From Chrysomallon squamiferum (lineage: Eukaryota; Mollusca; Gastropoda; Neomphalida; Peltospiridae), in assembly GCA_012295275.1 (NCBI GenBank), contig CM022670.1, forward strand, positions 23,830,255 to 23,894,254: a DNA stretch of 64,000 nucleotides. The letters run 5' to 3'. Within the stretch, counting starts at the first letter, position 1; each line of letters begins with the position of its first letter. Below are positions 52,916 through 64,000 of this stretch, piece by piece. The notes beneath the pieces are model-generated. The model was given only the letters and a program-made list of their open reading frames with translations. It made no database searches and was not told where the DNA came from. The position numbers and the translations under genes were made by a program.

Positions 52916-55036
52916 ATTTCAGAAATTGCAAAAGGTTTATAAAAACAAAATATTATTTGTTCAACTACCTATAAGTGAATATACATTTGATTCAAACAAT
53001 AGCTAACCCATCTATTGTTCTACAGATTACTGGCTTTTATTGTTTTATGAATACAGATGGTTAAGTAGGGTAACACCACTGTGTGACACTTTCCAGAAAG
53101 ATAAAGGGAACTAAAGTAGTACTTTGTACAAAGATCTCTTTCTTTCCATGTGGGTCTGTTCTGCAGTCATCTTTTGTGTCTTCCACTATCAAATAACACT
53201 ATCTAATATCTCTCAATAGCATGTCAATATTATGATAATATTTTATTTAATCAGTAACAGACTAATATTACTTATGTAACAGTACTGTAAGTTTTACTTG
53301 AACAGTAGTAAAAAAAAAGAATAAGAGGTTGTATGGACCCTCCCCAGCCTCAAAAAAAGAATCAGTAATAATAAAATAAAAGAAAAAAAGCCTGACTAAA
53401 TACCCCTAACCCTTCTTTCCTTCTGTTATGAAATCACTGTAATTGGAACCCTTCCTTACCTACAGCGTAATTTCCACCCCCATTTACATATGTTAGTAAT
53501 AATGACTTTCAATTAATCACCGAAAACCTCTATTTACTGATGAGTTAACAGAAATTAGCCTTCAACAACACAAAGTGATGCAGTGGTAAAGCTATTGTTT
53601 CACTTAGGAAATGCAGAAAGCAGACACATGAAAAGTAAGTTGGTGATGAAAAATATTGATACAAAATACAAAGTATTAATGGAGGTGGAAGCAGGTTTTA
53701 AAAAAAAAAAAAAAAAAAAAAAATTGCTGAAGAAAACAGTTGATTCAAGAAGCTTATTTAAAGTTTGGTCTTAATCATGAAATCATGAGAACAATAACAT
53801 TTAAAAATATAGAGAACACAATTTTGACATGTAACCATTTTAACAAAATTGGGCAAGAGTGTGTTTTGTGCAATATATATTATTATATGGATGTTTTTGA
53901 TTTGATCTAAAATCCAATTTGAATAATGAATATATTTCCGAAATGCTATCAGAGATTTACATCAGGAAAAAAGGTAATTTTGTAGAAGTAAATATTCAAT
54001 TTCAAATTTTAGGTAATATTCATTCCATTTTTTAAATGTTTTATGTCTTTGAGATTAAAAAGCAATTTAATTTTTATTTATTATATAAATATGGACAAAT
54101 TCTGGTATGAATAATTATAAATATAACTTACCTAGACCAATCAGGTCAGCTACAGCTGATGTTTTGTTTGGAGTAACTTTGGGAGGGTTTGGCTTTATTT
54201 GGTTATCCTCTGAAGGCTTTTTCTCTGCTGGCGGAGGCTTTGTCTTGATACTGGCAGATGACTGAAATTTAGAAACATTATATGCATAAATTCATTTATC
54301 TGCAGCTGTTATTATAAAGTAAGGATTTAAAGTATTTTTAAAATATATTTTTAATAACTAAATATCATAAATATAACATGTTGTCTTATTGTTATTAATA
54401 TTAATTATTTATTATTATTTTAAACTCATTAAATGTAACGACCATAATAACTTATCCATTTAACAATACAAGATATGTGACTTAAAAATTCGGAAACATT
54501 ATGGTTAGGCATAACTGGTCATAGACCATTACTTCAACTGGGCTTCTACTAATCAAATCAATGCTCAAGAACTGCTGTTCTGTTTATAGGAAAGTGCATA
54601 TAAAAATATCTTTCTGTTTATCTTATAACAATTCATGGAGCAGATATGCATGGTGAGAGACAGAGTTTGAATCTCTAGAAGTGGCTGTTGTTGTAATCTG
54701 TGTAAACCACTGCAACAAATCTTGAGCACAGGTAATAAATTTAACTGTAGTAAAACTGTAATATATATTTACTGAATTAAGCTGCACTGTGCTTGTAGAT
54801 TTGGGCTTATTCTTCTTTTTGTCTTTTTCATCCTCTAACCACTGAAATAAAAGAAAATACTGCTGTAAACAATATACTAGATTGCTGGAGAAAGATTTTA
54901 ATAATATGGTGAGAGATAAATGATTTCCTGAAATATGGTTTTAAAAAAGGCTCAAAATAAATGCATGTAGTAGAAAATCTTTTCATAATCATAGTGAATA
55001 AATGAAAATTAAAACAACACATTTTATCAGTTTATA

Positions 55037-55093
<57 letters not shown>

Positions 55094-58000
55094 GATTCTA
55101 ATGTTAATTAAAGGAAGATATTTGCAGTTTGTTAAGTGCTGCATTAATAATGTTATATAATGCTGGAAAGCCACAGTTCTCTGAGAAACATTTTCATGTG
55201 AAATAAGGCATGAAACTGCAATCCTAATCAAATTGTTTAGCAGTGTTAATTAGGTGACAGTAACACTACAGGTTTAATTTTGCATAGTTAGTTCATTAGT
55301 TTTTCTTTTTAAAAAATTATTTTTTATAAGCTAAGTAAAAACAAATATATAGTATATACATAATAAAATATTTTCTACCTTAATGTATTCTACTGTTTAT
55401 GAAATAGTTATTCATATAGATTAATATAATAAAATTTGTATCTGACCATGACCAAAATAAACATTTTAAAATATATAAATCAACCAAACGAGAACAGATC
55501 ATTCTATCTACTTAAAATCACATGCATAAATCTATTTGAAAAAAAAAAAAAAAAAAAACAATAAATGTCTTCATCATTTTTTCATATTTAGATAATAATA
55601 TGAAAAAAATGACACCAGCTATATATATATTGTAAATTATATTGTCTTTTTTCAGCAGAATGAAATTATAATAAAACAGAGGGAAAATATGGCAAGTGAA
55701 AAGTATCTAAATTGCAGATATTCAAGCACATTGAACTTTGCTTCACTTTATATAAAATTTATAAGGTTAACACAAATTAATAAAATAATAAGATTACAAT
55801 TTTCAAACTAAAATTTAAAAGCTAAGGAAGGAGTAAGGAAAGATAAATCATGCAAACATTATTTTTACACCAGTAAAGTGATTGAAATGAAATGTTTGGA
55901 TTGAATCTAGGAAAATATCTGCTCATGCAGATGGTTAGACAAAATCTACAATATTTATTTTTCTAAAATATATATGGAAACATGCTTGTACATCATGAGA
56001 TTGCAATGAAAGTATTTTGACATTAGTTTACTCAAATGTAATCACATAGAATCTACTACATTTCATTCCCCAACTAACTGAAACAGAGGTTCTGTTTAAT
56101 CTGTTTTAAATGCAACTTTACAGTGAAAGTGAAAGAATTTGTCAAGGAATTTTGTTGAGAATTTCACAAGAAGAACAAAACTTTAGAACTATAGATAAAT
56201 ATATTTAAGGCTTAATTTGCAGTTTTAAAGAAATGGAAATGAATGGAAGAAAAATAAAAATTTGTTAAGATTAAAAGTTTGGTAAAGGGGTAACTAGTAT
56301 TTAAATGTTTTAAACACTAAAATTTTTAAAAGGGTTAGAAAACTAATAAATAGTTACAGACATTAATGAACATTACAATAACTAAATTTTGTCTATAAGT
56401 ATAAATTATTAAAATGTTATTACTTCTACTAGTAGTAAAGATGTTTTTATACACTATTAAAATTTATTAAGTAAATTCACACATTACAATCAGTGATTAA
56501 AAAAGGATTACTGCAGGATAAAAAATGAACTGTTAAAGGAATGCCTTCACCATACACCCAAGCCTGCCATTAACTGTTAAGCTTGAACCTCACCTCATTT
56601 GGTATCTGAAGATCAGTACAATAAACATTTAAGACATCATGTATTTCACAATTTGCGACTTAAAGAGACATGAAGCTTCTTTTTAATGTGATGATATTTT
56701 TATTAAATGTAGTGATAACATATATTATGCCATAATAATACAAATGCCAGCAAATATACTATGAAACATTCAAGTTAAATCAACAGGCACATGTTACCGA
56801 TTCAGAAATATCTATATCAATTTCAGTCCAAACAATCTAATTTGAAAATGGAAATGTTTGAAATAAGTATCCATTTACTGACGATAATGAGTAATCTCTG
56901 CAGTAGTATGCAAAAGCCTAATAAATGTTATTTAAATGCCAGATTTACATTTACTTTCAAAATAAAACAGTAATTAATTTTTTTTTTTTTTTTAAATTTA
57001 ACACAATAAATCATTAATTATTATTTTAATAAACTGAAATGTTGTCTCTTACAATAAGTGAACGAGAAGTGAATTTAATACAGAGGCAAATCATTTAAAA
57101 ACTTAGTCATGATTAAGGTTTTTTTTTACATGCAAAACTTCAGTTTGCTATTTTAAATGAAAATAATAAAATACATGTGTAACAAAATCATGATTTTTTA
57201 TTTCTGTTAATAAACATTGCTTATATTATTTCATTTAATAACAGAATTTTTTTTTAAATTATAAAACTTACCTTATCAAAAGCTATGAAATTTTTGAATA
57301 ACGTTAAATTTTCTCAGTTTATCTTTTCATTTAAAAACAATTTAAAAAAGAAGCCTTTTATGTTACCTCTTTTGGTACAACAGGTTTAGGTGGAATCCAT
57401 TCTCTAGCTAAATACTTCTTTTGTTCATACTTGGTCCGAATGAAATTTTCAAGAGCACTGAAGTAAAGTTAAGGAAATGAAAACTTGTTTTAACAATTGG
57501 CATTTCCAAATAAAAAACACCACAATCAGTGTTAACATGCTGAAAGAAACAAGAAACAGAACACAAATTCAATTATGGACTGACTTCTTTCTAATTCTCT
57601 TCAGTTGCTTTATACTCGAATGTTAATAAAAGTAACATCAGTTGGACAGCAAATATAAAGAGTTTCAGTGTATGCATTACTGGAATACAAGTCAGAGTAA
57701 TGCAAATTGAAACTTTCGACTGTAAATTTTTTGCTTAGCTATTTAAGACATGGGACACCCTAATTTATGGGCACTTTTTAAATACAAAATTCAACTTATA
57801 TATTTTTATATATTCACCAAGGATACGAATCGGTCTGTGGACGTCTGAAGTTGTTGGGAAGTTCAGCCTCATAGGCTGCCCTTGCCCGACTGTTTCCAAC
57901 TTCCTGCATCATCTAAAACAAAATATTTTACATATAATTAAATTGTTGCATAGATTTAACAAAACAACAAAGAAAGCAGTATATATATATATTTGGATAT

Positions 58001-60536
58001 ACAAATTTTAATCACATTAATCTGACATGAAGACATTTTTTTCAATGAGTGGATGTTAAATAAATATGGGTGTCTGTTTAGCACTTTGGCATGCCAATGA
58101 CACTATTTTCATCATCCAAAAAGCTCCTGATATTTTTGTCATCAAAATAAAAAATTTGCCAAAAATCCATTTATTGTCCAATCACAGTGGGATTTATTTT
58201 AGAATGTGTGCCATTGTCTTACGATATGTTGTCTTTACAGTATTAGTAATAGTGATGTTGTTTGCTTATTCATTCTTTTATAAATATAATACTGTGGAAC
58301 AAACATTTGCAAACAAAGAAAGACAAAAATGAATGAAATAGAGCCAAAAATAATGACAGCAATGAATAATGACTATAAACAATAATGCAAACTGCCAAGG
58401 TGTTAAAATGTGAAGCTTATATATATATACACATACACTGTATATGTTCACATAAATCCTATAGATTCAGTGTCCATATTAGCATAGCCATGTGTTACTT
58501 CATGAAACAAGATCAGTATTGTGTTAATTAGGTATTTTTATTGTCTAAAATTTCACAAGAGGCTAAGAAATGCTGTGGCAAGGTAGAATTAATGGTCCAA
58601 ATGATCAACAAAGCAGAACACCAATGCATGTATATTTATTAATAAATAAATAAATTTTTATTTGACAAATAAAACAATTTCAATCTAATAAATGTGTATT
58701 TGTTCATTTGTTTTGATATTTATATATTCTACTTTTTCTTTTTTACAAAAGCTATAAACCAATGGGTCTATATAATTAATCAAATGTGCATATGAATTGC
58801 ATACTTACAGCAACCTGTTCTGCAGTCCATGTATCAAGATTAACAGATTTCACTTTGGAAACATGGACACCCATTTTTCGATGAATTCCTGCACATCGAA
58901 TACAAAGGAATACTCCAAGATTCCACGAAGCCCATCTTGGTCCTGTGGAAGACAAAACTATTAATCTGCTGTATATATTTAATTTATGTCACACACACAC
59001 ACACACACACACATTTATATTGTATTTTTATATATAACAGATTAACTAATACAAATTTATAACAATATATATTTTTTAAATTCTTATTATGACACATTTC
59101 ATTAAATTGTCGAACTATCTCCAAGATTACAAAATATAATACCTAAAATTGAAGGAAAGTGTTTTATTTTTTATTATTATTGCTTTTATTTGATCTCTTG
59201 CACCAACAAATAATCAATGCTGAATTAATTTGAAAAAATACCAGTTAAGCATCTTAATGCTTATTCATATGTTATTATTAAAGCCAAGACTTGGATAAAG
59301 TGATATGTGTGCACACCTAAAGTGGGTTGCTGATGCTGAACATTTCTGCCTATAGAACCCTAGGATATATGTCTTTCACTGTATTGGTTACTATATAATT
59401 AAAAATTCAGTAATGATGGTTTTTTCATGGCTTATTATGTTTTTATACCAAGGCAAGAGTTTAAAAATGTTAATTTCATATGGGTAATCCAGTTTTGTGA
59501 CTTATAATTGCTTTCCTTGAAGGGGTTTCTCTAATTTTAATTTCTGTTCAACCATTATTTTTGCATGTTTTCCCAAACAAATATTATGATGAATTGTATA
59601 CATTCAGCTTCATCTATGTATTGTGTTGCTTCATATTATTTTTGATAAGCCATGGAGAAACAACAGATTTGTGTACATTTCACAATGATCATTATGTGAC
59701 TATGGTAAACGTATTTGGGACTTTAAATAATAAACAATCTGCATAGGAATAGGAATAGGAAAAAAATTAACGTGCTAATCAGAGCAAGCTGTTGTGAAGC
59801 ACGTCTGCGACGGGCACGCTTTCTGACAGGTCAGCGGGCGTGTCCGTTGCAGATACAATCTGCACATTATGTCTTTCTCTTATAGTCTATGAGGTAGCAG
59901 GTACTTAATCGGGAAGCAGGATGTGTGGGTTCTCAACAAAAGATGTGGTCATAGTGATGGTGAATGGACAATTGATCACTGGACAATTAAGGGCTCTGGT
60001 ACACTTGAGCTAATTACTTAAATAAATTAATTAAAATTCATGAATGTTAAAAGTAATGGACAGTTCTTGAACTCATTTAAAGCTTGCTAGTATATCGGTT
60101 TGAAACTATTTGAGATGTTCAGTGTTTATGTTGTCAAATGACTGAAAATGAAATGAATCAGTTTCTTGAGAAATTCTGAAGAAAAAATACAAGTAAATTG
60201 TATTCAAATAAAAATTTACAACTTTTTCCATATCACTGTATTAAAGGTATCTTGGTGTCATTTTAATCAGGGTTTTTTTTTTTTTTCAATCTCTCTGTTG
60301 ATATATTGATATATAATTTTACTTGAACATGATATTTTTGAAAATTTTGTCACAGTACATTATTTATTACATAGCTACTGACAGACTCGAATTTAAACAA
60401 GATAGGAATCATTTCGCTTACCCTTGGCATCACAATCAACGCAATATTTATTATCATCGTCTTTCAGTAGACTGGAAAGAACTGCTTGGAATTTCTCTTG
60501 TTGAGCTTTTATTCGATCTTTTTCTATTTTAGACAT
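44335..60536 (-). CDS. SMAP: ArfGAP of the SMAP1/SMAP2 type (stromal membrane-associated protein)
   Basis: Eleven core exons join in frame: 60536-60422, 58942-58809, 57912-57818, 57457-57367, 54841-54773, 54261-54132, 50176-50058, 48847-48715, 46373-46204, 44975-44841, 44472-44335 (TGA), for 442 residues; human SMAP proteins have about 430-470. The ArfGAP zinc finger has Cys32, Cys35, Cys52 and Cys55 with the usual 16-residue gap, then IHR with the catalytic arginine (Arg60). A Lys/Pro-rich linker follows, then a clathrin-box-like DLIGLD (207-212), DSILALYG, and a Met/Gln/Pro-rich C-terminus ending NNLWQ. The family stimulates GTP hydrolysis on Arf6 or Arf1 and links to clathrin-coated vesicles. 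An extra exon may be inserted between 48715 and 46373 (separate entry). The donor of the 50058 exon is weak (GTTTTT). Confidence 0.93.
45255..45275. repeat. (GT)n microsatellite
   Basis: About ten GT units in a SMAP intron. Confidence 0.9.
47377..47490 (-). CDS. SMAP: Possible Q-rich cassette exon of SMAP
   Basis: A 114-base open stretch is flanked by an acceptor (TTATTCAG) and a donor (GTATAG) and begins and ends in phase 1, the same phase as the junction between SMAP exons 48847-48715 and 46373-46204. It would add 38 residues, including six consecutive Gln and several Cys, matching the Gln-rich character of the neighbouring exons. The acceptor has a weak pyrimidine tract. Because the exon is symmetric it could be included or skipped without a frame change. 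Confidence 0.5.
48136..48164. repeat. (AC)n microsatellite
   Basis: About 14 AC units in a SMAP intron. Confidence 0.9.
48467..48572. repeat. (AAAC)n, (AAAT)n and (AAT)n microsatellites
   Basis: AAAC units change into AAAT units and are followed by about 13 AAT units, close to the SMAP exon at 48715-48847. Confidence 0.9.
50251..50285. repeat. (AAAT)n microsatellite
   Basis: About eight AAAT units just upstream (in transcript sense) of the SMAP exon at 50058-50176. Confidence 0.85.
50985..51870 (-). mobile_element. Dispersed repeat family 1, copy 3 (longest)
   Basis: This is the fullest copy. The left end has four spaced motifs of the type GGACAAAAGCCCCC, and the right end has three inverted ones (GGGCTTTTGTCTT, GGGGAGGCTTTTGTCC, GGGGGCGGCTTGTCCTCC). 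The interior, read on the minus strand, aligns with copies 1 and 2 (TGATCAGCTTTAATAAGTTA; TTTGATATAAATTCTCTCTTC). It sits in the SMAP intron between 50177 and 54131. No open frame of note, so it is probably non-autonomous. Confidence 0.75.
52722..52763. repeat. Short repeat shared with family 1 copy 3
   Basis: AACTGTCACAGAGTACAGAC and the following AGTTATGTAA repeat 51522-51554 with about two differences. Copies 1 and 2 of family 1 appear to lack this stretch, so it may be a separate small repeat. Confidence 0.6.
52884..52912. repeat. (TA)n microsatellite
   Basis: About 14 TA units in a SMAP intron. Confidence 0.9.
53700..53723. repeat. Poly(A) run
   Basis: About 23 A residues in the SMAP intron between 50177 and 54131; the rest of that intron shows no gene. 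Confidence 0.85.
55041..55089. repeat. (TG)n microsatellite
   Basis: About 24 TG units in the SMAP intron between 54842 and 57366. The remainder of that 2.5-kb intron is plain AT-rich sequence. Confidence 0.95.
58990..59012. repeat. (AC)n microsatellite
   Basis: About 11 AC units in SMAP intron 1, about 50 bases upstream (in transcript sense) of the second exon. Confidence 0.9.
59805..59852. repeat. GC-rich hairpin in SMAP intron 1
   Basis: CTGCGACGGGCACGC (59805-59819) pairs with GCGTGTCCGTTGCAG (59838-59852) over 15 positions with two G-T wobbles. The loop contains CTGACAGGTCAG, itself an imperfect palindrome. The block is strikingly GC-rich for this window and abuts a family 2 copy. It may be an element end or a structured RNA. 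Confidence 0.7.
59870..60360 (+). mobile_element. Dispersed repeat family 2, copy C
   Basis: Segments such as GGTACACTTGAGCTAATTA, GTATTAAAGGTATCTTGGTG and GGTTCTCAACAAAAGATGTGG align in order with copy B at 62320-62830. It occupies the part of SMAP intron 1 next to the first exon. Confidence 0.65.
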
Positions 60537-60909
60537 AATAACAAATATAAAAGAAAAACCAAAGTGGGAAGCAACTTATGGGGAGACAACTGATATCGTT
60601 ATTCCGGTTAGCGTTGTGATACAGAATTAGTTTAATATTTTTATAATCAAAAGATAGGACAAGATACTAAGCTTTTGATAAGTAATTTTATCTTAGTACA
60701 ATGCTACCCTTTCAAAACAAAACCATTTTTCATAATTTTAATAAAATTTATTAATAACATTCTGATTATTTTCTATTGCGTATTAACACACTTTGTATCG
60801 AACAGTGATTTGTTCATTAAACGTCACAACGGAAGGAAAATAACTGCATTGAGATGACGCATTTATATATATAGATGATTAACTAGTGCATGAACGCCTC
60901 TTCATTCAG

Positions 60910-60936
60910 AATGAATGTTTAACTACACCCCAGCAC
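60910..60936 (-). mobile_element. SINE-tail-like fragment
   Basis: The reverse complement GTGCTGGGGTGTAGTTAAAC plus seven bases matches 38474-38500 with two differences. No SINE head or body is recognisable next to it. Confidence 0.5.
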
Positions 60937-62129
60937 GAAAAATGTATCGGCTGCTGGGTTGTTTTCGTTCTGTGTTTTTGCAGGATAATTGGTGTATCAG
61001 TAAGATGACATCAGTTTTTGAAAACAAGCTTGTATTTTCATGAGATCTAAATATTTTTATCAATAATCTTTGACCGTTCAAGGAACGGATTAGTACTTTG
61101 TAGCAAACAAGTTGTCAATTAATTCTCGACCTGTTACATGAAGATAACATTTTAATGCTTTAGCGCTTTTTGTTGTTCTGCTCACAGTGCAGAGAACATC
61201 ACTGAAACGGTTCCGCATTGTTTGGTCTCGTGTCGCATATAATTCTTCATCAAACGGAAAGTCGTTATACACTGACGAGAAGCTGTTTGTTCATTCTTGT
61301 GCGGTGGTCTGACGGAAATAATTCGTTTGTTCGTTCATCTACGGAAAATAGTCAATTGACGATAAACAGTCTGGGATCTATGAAATTGGAAATATATTGA
61401 CATTATAAAATAATTCCAGAACTCTGGGACGTTTGATAAACCAAACAGCAATTTTATTGTTTTAAACAGTTAACATTTGATTATTCATTGAATTCTGAAC
61501 AGAACTTTAATTAGATTTTCTTTAACTTTCGGTTTATTAAATAAAAGATGTTAAGTCTTTATATGACTTTTTCATTTGTTTTGGATATATGAATTCCTGT
61601 TAACTGTTGAGTGGATTACACCTTAAGTTAATTTTATACCGGGTTAACAAGGCCTGTAATCCTATTTCGTGATGGGACATAGTTTGATGACATACAAGTT
61701 TTCCTGTACTGAAAAAACAACTCTGTTAAAATAAATAAATAAATAAAAGGAACATGATTCTGTTTACACTGTTACTCACTATGAATAACTGGTCATCTTG
61801 AAAAAGTAGTTTTAATTAATTTATTGTTTTCAGTAATTACACGATATGGTGGTTATTTGCTTATTTCAAAAAAGGACATTAAAAAAACAACAACATTGTG
61901 ACCGTTATTTTTTACCTAAATTAAACAGGTTTGATGATAAAGTTAAAATAAAAAATGAAATTAATATTATTTATGTTGGTATGTGACAAATGATGTCACT
62001 GCAAAAGGTAGCCCGATTTTTGTGGTGTGTAATCTTTTCCTTGATTTGAGTTCCTTCTTTCGAGTTTATGTTTCCTTATTACTTTTAAACATTTTCCAAA
62101 GCAACAAACGCAGTATGTGTATATACAAA

Positions 62130-62164
62130 TGCAGTATGTGTATATGTGTGTGTATATATATATA

Positions 62165-62205
<41 letters not shown>
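62130..62205. repeat. Compound (AT)/(GT) microsatellite
   Basis: GTAT and GTGT units lead into about 14 AT units. Confidence 0.9.
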
Positions 62206-62207
<2 letters not shown>

Positions 62208-62319
62208 TTGTTACGTAATCTTTGATAAACAACGGAGAATCAATAGACAAGTTTACCAATTCAAAATGATTGTCATATGACTAACATAACCTTATTCAGG
62301 ACTTAAAATCATTACACAA

Positions 62320-62830
62320 GTTACAGATTATACCTCTCTCTCTTAGTCTGCCATATTTCATGCAAATTAATGAGGGCAGTAGAGTAATAACTATGTAATC
62401 TGGGGTACCAAAACATACGGCGTTCTCAGCAAAGGACATGGCCATAGCAATTGCTGATGGTACCGATGTCTACATTTGAGATCCTTATAATGAAGACATA
62501 ATGGCAAATTAACACTTATTAATGTTATTAATTGGTAATAATAATAATAATGTTAGCAAAATACTCTAAAATATTAAAGGACTCTATTACTCATCACTCT
62601 TGAAAAATGATTGTATGTATACTGCTTTAATTTCTAGAGTTTTTGAGGATTACATAATTAAGATGTAAGGTACACTTGAGCTAATTAGTGCAATTAATTT
62701 TATTCAGATAAAAATGCATATCATCTTTCATATCAATGGTATTGAAGAGATCTTGGTGTAATTTTAATATGAAGATATATAATTTGATAGGAATATGATA
62801 CATTTGAAAATAACTTAATTTATGCTGGAA
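62320..62830 (+). mobile_element. Dispersed repeat family 2, copy B
   Basis: It aligns with the reverse complement of 30400-30960 (GGCGTTCTCAGCAAAGGAC; AATTAACACTTATTAATG; CTTGAAAAATGATTGTATG; GAGGATTACATAATTAAG) and with 59870-60360. No open frame. The element class is unknown. Confidence 0.7.
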
Positions 62831-63969
62831 CAATGTAAGTATATGCTAACCGAATTAATTTACATAACAAAGTAATAGTGAAATATATAGTTTAGTTATG
62901 TACCCAAGTAAGGTCATTTATATAATACTTTTTAGATAGACCCCAAAATGAAGAATAAATTGACATCTTGCTTGAGGTAACAGACTGGAGGACACAGTGC
63001 TCAAAAGAAAGACATCTGGCCTGTCTGTATGTAGATGAGATTATATTTTTTCACACTGCTGTCAGAAAATGCTTCAAGAACCTTTATTGTAACCTCAGAT
63101 GTCATATCAGTTATTCTCAAGACAGGCCATATAATTAAATAATTCATTTCCTTTTATTACCACATAGTTTAAAACAAAAGTTATTTGGAAGAATATTATA
63201 CATATCATGCCTTAATTATATTTTAAACAGAAATACAATTTAACGTTGACAAATTATGTAATCTTTACAATAATTATTAGACTGTTTATGTTTAATTTTC
63301 ACATTACAAGCGTATTTGTAATAGTTGTTAACTGCATCAATAAAAATAAGTTTTTGACAATATATTTATGCAGATTACATTTCATTTTTAAAATTTGTTT
63401 AATTACTGCACACTTTTTACAATGCAAAGCAGTTAGAATTGGAAATATCCTACTGAATAAATGCTCATCAGTGTTATTTTCAGTTGCTATTATATTACTT
63501 CTAAATATAAAACTAATATTTTATTTTTGGTCTAAATCATATGGTAGCAATTTATGAATTATTAGGTAGAATCCAATACTGATAACATACACAAACCCAC
63601 AAAATATAAACCAGAAAATAACAAATGGGTCAAACTTATAATTTATTAAAGGAAATGGTCCAACAAAACTTTTAACTTACATTAAGTTTAACATTATAAA
63701 AGAAAATTCACACATTTTACAGTAGTAAAAATGATAATTGTGAAGAAAAAAGAAAATGACAAAACAAATATAAAAAAGACACAAAAAAATTTTTAAAAAA
63801 TAAAACAGTATTTTACTTCACCAATCAATAATGTTAATATTTATAATTAAATAATATTTATAAATCTTGCTACTGGGTTACAAGTAATTTGTTAGTATAA
63901 ATGATAATTAGAAAATACATCTTAAAATTATAAATGCATCATAGCTTTTTTCACTTTTTCTGAATTATG

Positions 63970-63971
<2 letters not shown>
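62831..63971. other. AT-rich intergenic sequence
   Basis: I see no gene, no recognisable repeat and no structured element. The 103-codon plus-strand open frame at 63246-63557 is hydrophobic low-complexity translation of AT-rich DNA and has no family resemblance. Confidence 0.5.

Positions 63972-64000
<29 letters not shown>
63972..64000. repeat. (AT)n microsatellite at the window edge
   Basis: About 14 AT units run off the right end of the window. Confidence 0.9.

Larger units (their letters stand above)
60537..62319. other. Upstream region of SMAP
   Basis: The SMAP promoter should lie in the first few hundred bases, but I see no certain motif. A SINE-tail-like fragment occurs at 60910-60936 (minus). 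At 61090-61370 the sequence is richer in CpG and open on the minus strand for 60 codons without family resemblance; it may be a promoter or the first exon of another gene. A compound AT/GT microsatellite lies at 62130-62205. Confidence 0.45.

Overview
This is an animal nuclear genome window: AT-rich (roughly 70% or more by eye), with small GT-AG introns, many microsatellites and homopolymer runs, and no prokaryotic features. Gene content is metazoan. Two 27-base fragments resembling what I recall as the tail of a common molluscan SINE suggest a mollusc; that lineage call is inference and no species is named.

Layout. 206-1600 (+): last four coding exons of a choline-transporter-like gene (SLC44 family). 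9583-14761 (+): a complete cohesin acetyltransferase gene (ESCO/Eco1 family), with two inverted E2F-type sites at 7525-7553 beside a plausible 5' UTR exon. 17081-31655 (-): a 26-exon KH + CCHC + DEAD-box helicase gene that I identify as DDX43, with an apparent one-base insertion in exon 17 just before the DEAD-box exon. 34101-36919 (-): a nine-exon tandem paralogue of only the N-terminal third of DDX43, with a KH domain and two CCHC knuckles, its own stop codon and a poly(A) signal. 38675-40730 (+): MRGBP/Eaf7 of the NuA4/TIP60 complex. 44335-60536 (-): an ArfGAP of the SMAP1/2 type, with a possible Q-rich cassette exon.

ESCO and DDX43 converge tail to tail, as do MRGBP and SMAP. The DDX43 half-paralogue and MRGBP are divergent and share about 1.75 kb of upstream DNA. 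The genes do not form an operon-like system; they cover choline transport, cohesion, RNA helicase or germline work, chromatin and vesicle traffic. The closest thing to a new system is the DDX43 pair: a helicase gene next to a helicase-less KH-CCHC copy with matching exon order and intron phases, and a perfect 56-base palindrome just after the helicase stop codon.

Two dispersed repeat families can be recognised by eye. Family 1 has ends made of repeated GGACAAAAGC-type motifs in inverted orientation (copies near 29215, 31760 and 50985). Family 2 has copies near 30400, 59870 and 62320. There is also a single pogo/Tc1-like terminus at 18529 and a possible retrotransposon integrase relic at 8559. 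All exon boundaries were worked out by hand from splice sites and reading phase and should be confirmed with transcripts.
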